In this document: positions 1 to 5,448 of the stretch, one piece after another
How the letters are laid out: every line of letters begins with the position of its first letter
Position numbering within the stretch: the first letter of the stretch is position 1
DNA from: an uncultured Bacteroidota bacterium
GTDB lineage: Bacteria; Bacteroidota; Bacteroidia; B-17B0; Aurantibacillaceae
DNA: 6,490 bases
Direction: 5' to 3'
NCBI GenBank assembly: GCA_903923915.1
Contig: CAIXZI010000704.1
Location: 1-6,490, forward strand
Made by a program: the position numbers and the translations under genes
Notes under the pieces: generated by a model
Databases searched by the model: none
Told to the model about the DNA's origin: nothing
Seen by the model: the letters and a program-made list of their open reading frames with translations, nothing else

Positions 1-1134
1 ATGAAAAAAATAAAACATATATATGTATTTTTATTTCTGGTTAGCACGTTGAGTTTTTTTGCTCAGAACAAAAAACTATATACTCTTCCGCCTCATGTAG
101 AAAATCTGCCACCAACAGCCGATTTTTCTTGGATTAACTCATGCCTTGGAGATACTACTTGTTTTATTAATCAAACGCTTAGAGGTAATACCTATACATG
201 GACAATATCTTCTACAGGCTCTCATCCGCACACATTATTTAGCTCTAATAACGATTCAAGTATTTGTTACTATTTTACTTTTTCTGGCACGTATTCAGTT
301 TCATTAACGGCCTATAATAATCACTATAATACCATGACGAAAATAATTACTATTGATACTTTTCCAAAAGCAAATTTTAATTTTATTCGATGCAAAAATA
401 GTTTTGTAAATACGTCACTTTGTTCCTCTTATTTTTATTGGGATTTTGGCGATGGTACACATTCAACCAATTCGTTACCAATTCATCAATATCCAGATAC
501 CGGAAGCTATAACGTAACACTTATTGCTTATAAAGGAAATGTTTCTGATACCATGAAAAGCCAAATACATATTTATGTGCCATCTTATGCTAACGGAAAT
601 TTTATCCCTACTATCTCACACGATACATTACGAGTTTATGCCACCTATACTACTACTAGTACAAATGTTTCGTATAATTGGGCTTTTGCAGATGGAGGTT
701 ACGCAACGGGACAAGATACCATTCATATCTATAAAGATTCTACTGCTACGTATCTTGTAGAATTGCTAATACAAAATGCCTGTGGCAATGCTTATGGCAT
801 TGATACGGTAAAGATTATAAAGGATAGCATTATTCCAAATGTACCGCCGTCTAATTTAGATTTTTCACATTCTATTTTAACTATTGCGCCCAACCCTGTG
901 TCAAACAATAGTTATGTAGATGCATTTTTTAATTCGTACAACGATAATATTTATTTAGCACAAATTTATAATGCGCTTGGAGAAAAAATGTTTGAAGAAA
1001 ATTTTGCTTTTCAATCGGGCATTAATGAATTTAAAATTAGCACAGCTAACTTATCTTCAGGACTGTATATACTTACCTTGCAAGCAGGCAACTCTTACAT
1101 AAGACAGAAGTTTTATATTATAGATAAACCATAA
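1..1134 (+). CDS. Secreted PKD-repeat protein with type IX secretion C-terminal sorting domain
   Basis: Residues 1-22 form a signal peptide (Lys-rich start, hydrophobic core, ending near FFAQ). Three PKD-like beta modules follow: about 37-118 (PTADFSW start, FSGTYSVSLTAYN end), 120-192 (hallmark WDFGDGTHS, then DTGSYNVTLIAY) and 198-272 (degenerate WAFADGG, then YLVELLIQNACG). Residues about 293-377 are a type IX sorting domain: APNPVSN, a beta core with IYNALGEKM, then LSSGLYILTL and a final basic strand. By family knowledge such proteins cross the inner membrane by Sec, are exported through the type IX pore, lose the C-terminal domain and are secreted or anchored at the cell surface, often for adhesion or carbohydrate contact; no catalytic domain is visible. 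The ATG is the first base of the window, so a longer start cannot be excluded, but the signal peptide fits this one. It is probably a host gene outside the mobile element. Confidence 0.9.
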   Translation: MKKIKHIYVFLFLVSTLSFFAQNKKLYTLPPHVENLPPTADFSWINSCLGDTTCFINQTLRGNTYTWTISSTGSHPHTLFSSNNDSSICYYFTFSGTYSVSLTAYNNHYNTMTKIITIDTFPKANFNFIRCKNSFVNTSLCSSYFYWDFGDGTHSTNSLPIHQYPDTGSYNVTLIAYKGNVSDTMKSQIHIYVPSYANGNFIPTISHDTLRVYATYTTTSTNVSYNWAFADGGYATGQDTIHIYKDSTATYLVELLIQNACGNAYGIDTVKIIKDSIIPNVPPSNLDFSHSILTIAPNPVSNNSYVDAFFNSYNDNIYLAQIYNALGEKMFEENFAFQSGINEFKISTANLSSGLYILTLQAGNSYIRQKFYIIDKP

Positions 1135-1143
1135 TATTTTATT

Positions 1144-1236
1144 GCGTTAGGGATTGCAGTGGAAAGCCTTTGCAGTAATCTGCAAAGCTTGAAACGTAAA
1201 GCCCGCCGCTGTAATCAGCGGAATGCCGACAAACCC
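1144..1236 (+). repeat. Two-hairpin structured intergenic repeat (GCGTTAGGGATTG type)
   Basis: The unit begins GCGTTAGGGATTG and contains two perfect hairpins with the same TAAT loop. The first is CTTTGCAG/CTGCAAAG at 1168-1175 and 1180-1187, extendable by AAG/CTT across one bulged base. The second is CCGCTG/CAGCGG at 1206-1211 and 1216-1221. Each hairpin is preceded by a related half-unit ending in AAAGCC (1163-1168 and 1198-1203), so the element looks like a tandem dimer. From memory, intergenic repeats with this GCGTTAGGGATTG opening and paired hairpins of variable stem are common in Bacteroidota genomes; that could not be checked here. It starts 9 bases after the stop of the secreted protein gene and may act in 3' end formation or be a REP-like palindromic repeat. 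Confidence 0.65.
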
Positions 1237-1259
1237 AACTAAACACATATAAACACTCA

Positions 1260-1283
1260 AAAGCCCTAATTATACAGGGCTTT
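1260..1283 (+). terminator. Rho-independent terminator-like hairpin
   Basis: An 8-bp perfect stem AAAGCCCT (1260-1267) / AGGGCTTT (1276-1283) encloses an 8-base AT-rich loop. The 3' T run is short (TTT then CG), but the A-flanked 5' arm makes it work equally well in either direction. It probably ends transcription from the 1-1134 gene and insulates the integrase region from host transcription. Confidence 0.65.
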
Positions 1284-1310
1284 CGTTCATTAGCCATTTT
1301 GGATTGAATT

Positions 1311-1360
1311 AGGTACAATTTGTTCTTTTTTGTACTTATTGGTACTCATTTGTTACTCGG
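1311..1360 (+). repeat. 10-bp-phased direct repeats, candidate integrase arm-type sites
   Basis: Five consecutive decamers line up: AGGTACAATT, TGTTCTTTTT, TGTACTTATT, GGTACTCATT, TGTTACTCGG (the last fits better shifted by one base). The shared core is roughly KGTACTYATT. One repeat per helical turn puts every site on the same DNA face. The run lies 112 bases upstream of an integrase whose N-terminus resembles the Arm-DNA-binding domain, which is where arm sites of Bacteroidota integrative elements are expected. Assignment as arm sites is inferred; the core crossover sequence and the exact element end were not identified. Confidence 0.5.
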
Positions 1361-1382
1361 CTTGTTAAAGGATTTATATGAG

Positions 1383-1394
1383 GGTTCAAGAACC
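1383..1394. promoter_or_regulatory. Palindrome GGTTCAAGAACC upstream of the integrase, copy 1
   Basis: A 12-bp perfect inverted repeat around a central AA/AA step (GGTTC-AA-GAACC), extended by one outer G/C pair to 1382-1395. It lies 78 bases before the integrase ATG. The same 12-mer recurs at 3540-3551 before the excisionase-like gene, and in both places TTCGGAAA follows (1428-1435 and 3571-3578). This suggests an operator for a dimeric regulator of the element. No convincing TTTG / TAnnTTTG promoter pair with normal spacing was seen here. Confidence 0.45.
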
Positions 1395-1472
1395 CGAAAA
1401 AAGCCTTTTGTCTTTCAGAACTTAGTGTTCGGAAAGATAAGGGGGAATTATAAACCTTAAAAAATAAAAGCA

Positions 1473-2618
1473 ATGGGAGTGAAATTAAGAGAAAAGAAAA
1501 TCGGCAATGGCAAAGTATCTTTTTATTTAGATATTACCCACCACAAAGAAAGATGGTATGAGTTTTTAGAAATCCATGTTTCTAAAAACCGTCCTTCGGA
1601 AGATGATAAAAGAAAAAGAAGAATAGCCGATGAAATAAGGTCAAAAAGAGAAAATGAAATTATCTATCAGGGGCATGGCATACAGGATAAGAGCCGTAGG
1701 ACGGCTGATTTTGTAGCATGGTTTGCCAGTTATATTAAAGACAGAAATTTTGAACATGACAATAATACCAATGTATTAGAACATTTAAAAAAGTATGTAA
1801 ACAAAAAGCCATTGTCTTTTGAAGCACTTAAACCACAATGGATAAAAGGTTTTTCTGCTTATTTATTAGAAAGAGTAAAAGCTAATTCAGCCATTGCCTA
1901 TAACAATAAGTTAATTACTGCCTTAGATGTGGCTATGCAGGAAGGCATTATTGCACAAAACCCCTTTCATTTAGTTCCCAGAAAAGAAAGAATTAAAAGA
2001 AACCAAACGTATAGAAACCCTTTCTCCATAGATGAGTTACAACTGTTACATGATACACCCTGTGATATTGATGAGATTAAAAAGGCATATTTATTTGGTT
2101 GCTTTACAGGCTTGCGGTGGAGTGATCTGAATTGTTTAAGATGGTCGGAAGTCCTTGTTAAAACTATTGATGGAGTACAGGAATGGTTTATTTACTTTGA
2201 ACAGGAAAAAACGGAAGCTATTGAATATTTGCCCTTATCCGAGCAAGCCATTCAGATTTTAAAAGAAAGAAAAAAACAGCAAAAAGATATGGGTATTATC
2301 AGCCAGTATGTATTCCCTTATGTTAAGGAGACTGATATAAAAAGAAGATTAAAATTAAAGCATGTAAGCCATCATCTTAAAAAATGGGCTGAGAAAGCAG
2401 GTATAGATTCAAAAAGAATGTATTTTCATAGTGCAAGACATACCTTTGCTACTAATGTGCTGGAATATAGTGAAGATGGAGATTTATATACTGTATCAAA
2501 ATTATTGGGACACAAAAGTATTAGTTCTACCCAGATGTATGCGCAAATAGGAGATAGAAGGAAAAAATCAGCCGTTAATTTACTTCCTAAATTACATACT
2601 AAATTTTCGGCTGCTTAA
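1473..2618 (+). CDS. Tyrosine recombinase/integrase of a mobile element
   Basis: A site-specific recombinase of 381 aa, the usual length for Bacteroidota integrases. The N-terminal part (about 3-80, basic, beta-strand then helix) resembles the Arm-DNA-binding domain; about 80-170 is the SAM-like core-binding domain (EALKPQWIKGFSAYLL, AIAYNNKLITAL); about 180-370 is the catalytic domain. The full active-site set is visible: Arg215 (FTGLRWSDL), Lys246 (EQEKTEA), His319 and Arg322 (HSARHTFAT), His347 (LLGHKS) and the nucleophile Tyr356 (STQMYAQI). The enzyme should therefore be active, integrating and excising the element through a 3'-phosphotyrosyl intermediate and a Holliday junction. The start is ATG after an A-rich leader without a Shine-Dalgarno sequence, as is normal in Bacteroidota. 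It is first of the element genes and is followed by a strong terminator. The target site cannot be told; no tRNA gene is present. Confidence 0.95.
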   Translation: MGVKLREKKIGNGKVSFYLDITHHKERWYEFLEIHVSKNRPSEDDKRKRRIADEIRSKRENEIIYQGHGIQDKSRRTADFVAWFASYIKDRNFEHDNNTNVLEHLKKYVNKKPLSFEALKPQWIKGFSAYLLERVKANSAIAYNNKLITALDVAMQEGIIAQNPFHLVPRKERIKRNQTYRNPFSIDELQLLHDTPCDIDEIKKAYLFGCFTGLRWSDLNCLRWSEVLVKTIDGVQEWFIYFEQEKTEAIEYLPLSEQAIQILKERKKQQKDMGIISQYVFPYVKETDIKRRLKLKHVSHHLKKWAEKAGIDSKRMYFHSARHTFATNVLEYSEDGDLYTVSKLLGHKSISSTQMYAQIGDRRKKSAVNLLPKLHTKFSAA

Positions 2619-2637
2619 CTTGTTTAAAGACAAGTTT

Positions 2638-2664
2638 AAAGGCTACTCTAACAAAGTAGCCTTT
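2638..2664 (+). terminator. Strong rho-independent terminator after the integrase
   Basis: A 10-bp perfect stem AAAGGCTACT (2638-2647) / AGTAGCCTTT (2655-2664) with loop CTAACAA, running into a T tract to 2668. It sits 20 bases after the integrase stop and only 18 bases before the next start codon, so the integrase is probably a separate transcription unit. Confidence 0.85.
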
Positions 2665-2669
2665 TTTAT

Positions 2670-2677
2670 TATATTTG
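2670..2677 (+). promoter_or_regulatory. Possible Bacteroidota -7 box (TATATTTG)
   Basis: TATATTTG is an exact match to the Bacteroidota -7 consensus TAnnTTTG and ends 4 bases before the ATG at 2682, just after the integrase terminator. If used, transcription would start at or beside the start codon and the mRNA would be leaderless or nearly so. No TTTG is seen at the expected -33 position, which overlaps the terminator stem, so this is weak. Confidence 0.3.
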
Positions 2678-2681
2678 ATTG

Positions 2682-3527
2682 ATGGAAATCTTAGACTATG
2701 AATTGCTTTTAAATGATATAACCTTTGGGGAATCCTCAAAGCCATTTTTAAAAGATTTTGAAGAATATAAAAGAACAGCTTATTTATTTTTAAATCATCA
2801 AGGCAAACACCTTTTTGAAAGTGATATTTTAGAAAGATATAGTGATGGCATGACCTTAGAAAAACTCTTTGAACTTAATAGTGGAAGGTTTTTGCAAGGT
2901 GCTAACCAAAAAAAGGACGGGGTACAGCAAAAGACTTGGTATGATATATGGGGTATGTATAAAATTGAAAAGCAAGACAGCTTTTTTGATTTTTTCTTTG
3001 CCTGTAAATTAAGGCAATTAAGCCTGTTGGATATTGAAAGTTATTTAGATTTTCATCTACAAGATAACTTTGATAATGATAAAAAATCCTTTTTTCAATT
3101 TTTGAATTTAACCATCAAAAAATTTCAAAGTACATTATTGAACAATGATATTGTAGAAACAACAAACGAATGGATAAAATCACATGCAGAGATACAAGCA
3201 GGCTTAGATAAAAATCCGGATGAAATTATTAAAGGGAGGAAACAAAGAGAATCGGGCGATAAATTAACCTGCCTAAGCCAAAATCAAACTGTACTGCTGA
3301 TTGAATTTATGCAGAAAGCAGGCATTATTTTAGACGAAGATTATTTAAACTACACACAGGCAGGAAAAGCCCTTAATCTATTAACAGGTTATAGCCCACA
3401 TACTATTAGGCAGCAATTAGGTTCTAAAGGATATATAGAAGGTGTAAAGCATGAAGATTTTAAGGAATTATACGAGGCTATTCAAAATTTATCTAAGCTT
3501 ATTGAACCTCACGTTCGCAAAAAATAA
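2682..3527 (+). CDS. Mobile-element protein of unknown function, possible RteC-like C-terminal domain
   Basis: A 281-aa soluble, mostly helical protein with no signal peptide or membrane segment. I do not recognise the N-terminal 190 residues, which are rich in Phe, Leu and Lys and contain an aromatic stretch near 98-108 (DSFFDFFFACK). After a charged linker (KGRKQRESGDK, about 184-194), residues about 195-275 form a compact helical domain (LSQNQTVLLIEFMQKAGI, then ALNLLTGYSPHTIRQQL). Its layout, a helix carrying LLIEFM, a short acidic turn, then a putative recognition helix after TGYS, recalls the C-terminal region of RteC-type regulators of Bacteroides conjugative transposons. This is a resemblance from memory, not an alignment. 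The ATG at 2682 is preferred over a TTG one codon earlier. Position between integrase and excisionase-like gene fits a role in control of excision or gene expression. Confidence 0.6.
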   Translation: MEILDYELLLNDITFGESSKPFLKDFEEYKRTAYLFLNHQGKHLFESDILERYSDGMTLEKLFELNSGRFLQGANQKKDGVQQKTWYDIWGMYKIEKQDSFFDFFFACKLRQLSLLDIESYLDFHLQDNFDNDKKSFFQFLNLTIKKFQSTLLNNDIVETTNEWIKSHAEIQAGLDKNPDEIIKGRKQRESGDKLTCLSQNQTVLLIEFMQKAGIILDEDYLNYTQAGKALNLLTGYSPHTIRQQLGSKGYIEGVKHEDFKELYEAIQNLSKLIEPHVRKK

Positions 3528-3539
3528 TCTTTGCTTGAA

Positions 3540-3551
3540 GGTTCAAGAACC
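3540..3551. promoter_or_regulatory. Palindrome GGTTCAAGAACC upstream of the excisionase-like gene, copy 2
   Basis: An exact 12-bp copy of the palindrome found before the integrase, 60 bases before the ATG at 3612. TTCGGAAA follows at 3571-3578, and TAATTTTC (3567-3574), one mismatch from TAnnTTTG, could be a -7 box. The shared site suggests that one regulator acts on both genes; which protein binds is unknown. Confidence 0.45.
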
Positions 3552-3611
3552 ATACTTGTAAAACATAATTTTCGGAAATTCGTAATAGGATGCCTTTAAA
3601 GTCCTTTTACG

Positions 3612-3950
3612 ATGCAAACTTCATTTTCGACCAGCTTTAACGAACAAGAGTTTAAAGATTTTTTAAAATCAGCTATTAAGGAAGTTCTAAAAGAGGAATT
3701 ACAACAGTTAAAACCTAACCAACCGGAAACATTTTCTATTAAGGAGGCTGCTGCCTACCTTAAACTTAAAATAGCAACCCTGTATGAAAAAACTTCCCGC
3801 AAATTAATACCTCATTTTAAAAAAGGGAACAAGCTTTATTTTAGCCGTTTGGAATTAGAGGAATGGTTGCGTAATGGTAAGGTTCAAACCCAAGAAGAAA
3901 TTGAAGGCGTTGCTTCTACTTATTTAGTATTGGCAAAGCACAAAAAATAA
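3612..3950 (+). CDS. Excisionase/MerR-type winged helix-turn-helix DNA-binding protein
   Basis: A 112-aa protein with a single HTH_17 (excisionase family) domain at about 39-87: TFSIKEAAAYLKLKIATLYEKTS is the helix-turn-helix, KLIPHFKKGNKLYFSRLELEEWL is the wing and closing helix. The typical signatures are present: EAA in helix 1, LY in helix 2, the IPHFKKG turn and the final EEWL. Residues 10-35 form a charged amphipathic helix (EFKDFLKSAIKEVLKEELQQL) likely to mediate oligomerisation, a common arrangement in Bacteroidota element proteins. The family binds DNA near att sites to steer the integrase towards excision, or regulates transcription; the two uses cannot be separated here. It has its own upstream region with the palindrome shared with the integrase, which supports coordinated control. 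Confidence 0.85.
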   Translation: MQTSFSTSFNEQEFKDFLKSAIKEVLKEELQQLKPNQPETFSIKEAAAYLKLKIATLYEKTSRKLIPHFKKGNKLYFSRLELEEWLRNGKVQTQEEIEGVASTYLVLAKHKK

Positions 3951-4011
3951 TTTAAAAATCACCTACCGTATTTTTGTTAAAACCGACCGTTTAAAAAGTT
4001 CTTTAATAGAA

Positions 4012-4038
4012 TTTTAACATTTCCGCAATATGTTAAAA
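4012..4038. promoter_or_regulatory. Inverted repeat TTTTAACAT/ATGTTAAAA, candidate operator
   Basis: Perfect 9-bp arms (4012-4020 and 4030-4038) separated by 9 bases (TTCCGCAAT), a centre-to-centre spacing of 18 bp, typical for a dimer binding two adjacent major grooves. It lies 44 bases before the ATG of the duplicated-HTH gene, suggesting autoregulation or control by a neighbouring HTH protein. It is not a terminator: there is no T run on the + strand after it. Confidence 0.45.
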
Positions 4039-4068
4039 AAAGTTTCGTTAAATTGGTTAATAAGACGG

Positions 4069-4076
4069 AAAGGAGG
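4069..4076 (+). promoter_or_regulatory. Canonical Shine-Dalgarno AAAGGAGG
   Basis: AAAGGAGG lies 6 bases before the ATG at 4083, an ideal spacing. It decides the start: an in-frame TTG at 4053 would put this site inside the coding region. Strong Shine-Dalgarno sequences are unusual in Bacteroidota and are not seen before the other genes in the window. Confidence 0.7.
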
Positions 4077-4082
4077 GGTTTT

Positions 4083-4616
4083 ATGTACCCAAAAGAGAAA
4101 GTATGGTTATCAATTGATGATATAACAAGGAAATATAAAAACCTATTCGAGGAAAAGAAATTTTCTGAGCCGTTTATTGGACAATTATTTGACGCGCATT
4201 TATTAAGAGGCTTTTATGATAGAAGGAAAAGGCAAATTTTTATTTTAGAAAAATCTTGGCTTCACTTATTGATTCACATGAATTATAATTTGTATTTGCA
4301 AATTCAACCGATAAACGGTGAGCCAATAAAATTTAGTATTCCTTCTTATTGTTCAAACATTAAATTGGAAATTAAATATGATTTGGATAAAAATTGGTAT
4401 TCCCCTACTGAAATTTTAGACCTCTTTGAAAGATTAAGAGATGAAAAGATTTTTACTGAAAAATTTATTGTTCAAATGATACAAACAGGAATATTAAGAG
4501 GTAAATATGACAGCACATTAAAAATTCATTATGTTTTATTATCTTCTTTCATCGAATTATTATTTTACAGAAATGCTACTATTCAAAAAAATAAAATAAT
4601 TCCTGACGATATTTAG
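4083..4616 (+). CDS. Tandem-duplicated winged-HTH-like protein, function unknown
   Basis: A 177-aa protein built from two copies of one module, residues 8-67 and 105-164, aligned without gaps at an offset of 97. About 21 of 60 positions are identical: W8/W105, S10/S107, I14/I111, L21/L118, EK 24-25/121-122, F27/F124, E29/E126, FI 31-32/128-129, Q34/Q131, LRG 41-43/138-140, YD 45-46/142-143, L55/L152, S58/S155, LL 62-63/159-160 and N67/N164. Each copy reads as helix (S..EI), helix (F.E.FI.Q...LLRG), hairpin (YD...I..L) and closing helix (S...LL), the order of an HTH_17/excisionase winged helix, though with a longer helix 1-2 loop. Residues 68-104 link them. A DNA-binding or recombination directionality role is inferred. 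I know no named family. The gene is strongly AT-rich and ends in its own terminator. Confidence 0.75.
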   Translation: MYPKEKVWLSIDDITRKYKNLFEEKKFSEPFIGQLFDAHLLRGFYDRRKRQIFILEKSWLHLLIHMNYNLYLQIQPINGEPIKFSIPSYCSNIKLEIKYDLDKNWYSPTEILDLFERLRDEKIFTEKFIVQMIQTGILRGKYDSTLKIHYVLLSSFIELLFYRNATIQKNKIIPDDI

Positions 4617-4638
4617 TAATTGAAATCAAATATTTTTC

Positions 4639-4667
4639 AAGCCTCCTATTCCGGAGGCTTTTTTTTT
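4639..4667 (+). terminator. Rho-independent terminator after the duplicated-HTH gene
   Basis: Stem AAGCCTCC (4639-4646) / GGAGGCTT (4653-4660) with loop TATTCC, followed by an unbroken T tract to 4667. It is 22 bases after the stop codon and closes the first gene block. Confidence 0.85.
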
Positions 4668-4846
4668 GCCTTAACATGATTTTGTCGCATCATACCGCTC
4701 GGCGACACTCAGCGGAGTTAATAACTTTTCTTTTTACTTCTATACATCTTACAAATACCAATTTGTTTTAAAAATAGCCTGTTCATATCCCATTTTTCTA
4801 CCCGCTATATGCCGCTTCCACCCGTGCCGCGCCAAGTCCATTGCTG
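4668..4846. other. Gene-free spacer with GC-richer patches and overlapping inverted repeats
   Basis: No credible reading frame is seen on either strand. 4684-4715 holds two overlapping, mutually exclusive inverted repeats: GTCGC (4684-4688) / GCGAC (4702-4706), and CCGCT (4695-4699) / AGCGG (4711-4715). A pyrimidine-rich AT stretch follows to about 4800. 4801-4846 is C-rich, with GCCGC repeated at 4811 and 4826. The patches stand out against the AT-rich surroundings. A replication or transfer origin, a small RNA or a regulatory site are all possible; nothing here settles it. Confidence 0.35.
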
Positions 4847-4854
4847 CAATTTTG
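4847..4854 (+). promoter_or_regulatory. Possible -7 box CAATTTTG before the 4877 gene
   Basis: CAATTTTG is one mismatch from TAnnTTTG and is followed by TATTA, 22 bases before the ATG. The same arrangement, TTTG then TATTA, occurs before the 5552 gene. No clear -33 TTTG is seen. It follows the upstream terminator, so a promoter somewhere here is expected. Confidence 0.4.
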
Positions 4855-4876
4855 TATTAATAAAAAACATAAAGCT

Positions 4877-5236
4877 ATGGAAAATTCAATTTTAGATAAT
4901 CATGCAGCCTATAACAGGTTAATGGTTTCACAAGGGTTAAGACAAAGTGAAAATACTACTGAACCAAGTGAGTATATCACTTTTATCAAAGTAAAAAAAA
5001 TGTTTGCGAAATTTTCGCAAGAGGAAATAGAAAATCTATTTGCCAAAGAGATGAGCTTAATTGCTCTTGCAAGGCACAGGGAAAAATTAGAGCAAAAATT
5101 ATACAGCCTACAAAAGTGGCAGCTATTCAAAGCGTTTAAAATGTGTGATGAATTTATTTATGCTGCTGCTGAATATGTATTGAGTTGCAAAAAAATGGAT
5201 ATAGAAGAAACTAATACTAACGAAGATAAAATTTAG
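4877..5236 (+). CDS. Small helical protein of unknown function
   Basis: A 119-aa soluble protein I do not recognise. Residues 1-30 look disordered and polar; 34-57 (ITFIKVKKMFAKF then SQEEIENLFAKE) and 58-105 are strongly helical, with a charged amphipathic segment ARHREKLEQKLYSLQKWQLF (66-85) and a hydrophobic helix DEFIYAAAEYVL (91-102). The tail is acidic and polar. There is no signal peptide, membrane segment or catalytic motif. ATG at 4877 is preferred to an in-frame TTG at 4841, because the TTG would overlap the likely -7 box and adds an unconvincing Cys/Lys-rich leader. The stop is 5 bases before the next ATG, so it is co-transcribed with the small HTH-like gene. Confidence 0.75.
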   Translation: MENSILDNHAAYNRLMVSQGLRQSENTTEPSEYITFIKVKKMFAKFSQEEIENLFAKEMSLIALARHREKLEQKLYSLQKWQLFKAFKMCDEFIYAAAEYVLSCKKMDIEETNTNEDKI

Positions 5237-5241
5237 AAATC

Positions 5242-5448
5242 ATGGAAGGCGGAATTTTTTTAACCATAAAAGATTTACAAAATCTATTAGGTTGCGATAG
5301 TTATACTACTGCAAATAAAGAGCATTTAGCTATTAGAGATGCTTTAGGTAAAACAAAAAATATTACCATAAAAGAGTATTGTGATTATGAAGAATTAGAT
5401 TTTGATTATGTATGGGGCTATTTGCGTGAAAAGAAAAACCACAAATAA
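5242..5448 (+). CDS. Small HTH-like DNA-binding protein of mobile-element type
   Basis: A 68-aa protein starting 6 bases after the upstream stop. It reads FLTIKDLQNLLGCDSYTTAN (6-25) then KEHLAIRDALGK (26-37): a helix, a turn with Gly-Cys-Asp-Ser, and a helix that would insert in DNA. A second part follows: ITIKEYCDYEELDFDYVWGYL (41-61), starting with a short strand and the IKEYCDY helix. This pattern, an HTH followed by an (I/V)T-x-x-E-(F/Y)-C-x-Y segment, recalls a group of small DNA-binding proteins in Bacteroidota phages and conjugative elements; I cannot name the family. It likely regulates the second gene block or binds the phased repeats that begin at its own 3' end (5439-5490). Confidence 0.7.
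   Translation: MEGGIFLTIKDLQNLLGCDSYTTANKEHLAIRDALGKTKNITIKEYCDYEELDFDYVWGYLREKKNHK

Noticed and set aside
575..760. 61-codon + frame inside the secreted protein gene
   Set aside because: It lies wholly within the well-supported PKD/type IX protein in another frame and has no domain or start signal.
1144..1236. CRISPR array
   Set aside because: Only two non-identical hairpin half-units and no regular repeat-spacer pattern or cas genes.
1135..1472. A tRNA gene as the integration target
   Set aside because: No cloverleaf or T-arm GGTTCRA context was found. The GGTTCAAGAACC palindrome contains GGTTCAA like a T-arm, but the flanks do not form acceptor, D or anticodon stems.
3960..4000. TTAAAACCGACCGTTTAA as a palindromic operator
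   Set aside because: The arms do not pair properly beyond TTAAA/TTTAA; too imperfect to call.
4053..4082. TTG start giving 10 extra residues to the duplicated-HTH protein
   Set aside because: The extension would cover the canonical Shine-Dalgarno at 4069-4076; ATG at 4083 is far better supported.
4841..4876. TTG start extending the 119-aa protein by 12 residues
   Set aside because: It overlaps the likely -7 box and the sequence adds nothing domain-like; ATG at 4877 is preferred.
4909..5130. 73-codon minus-strand frame
   Set aside because: Antisense to the 4877 gene, Ser/Phe/Cys-rich as expected from reverse-reading a helical AT-rich gene, with no coding signature.
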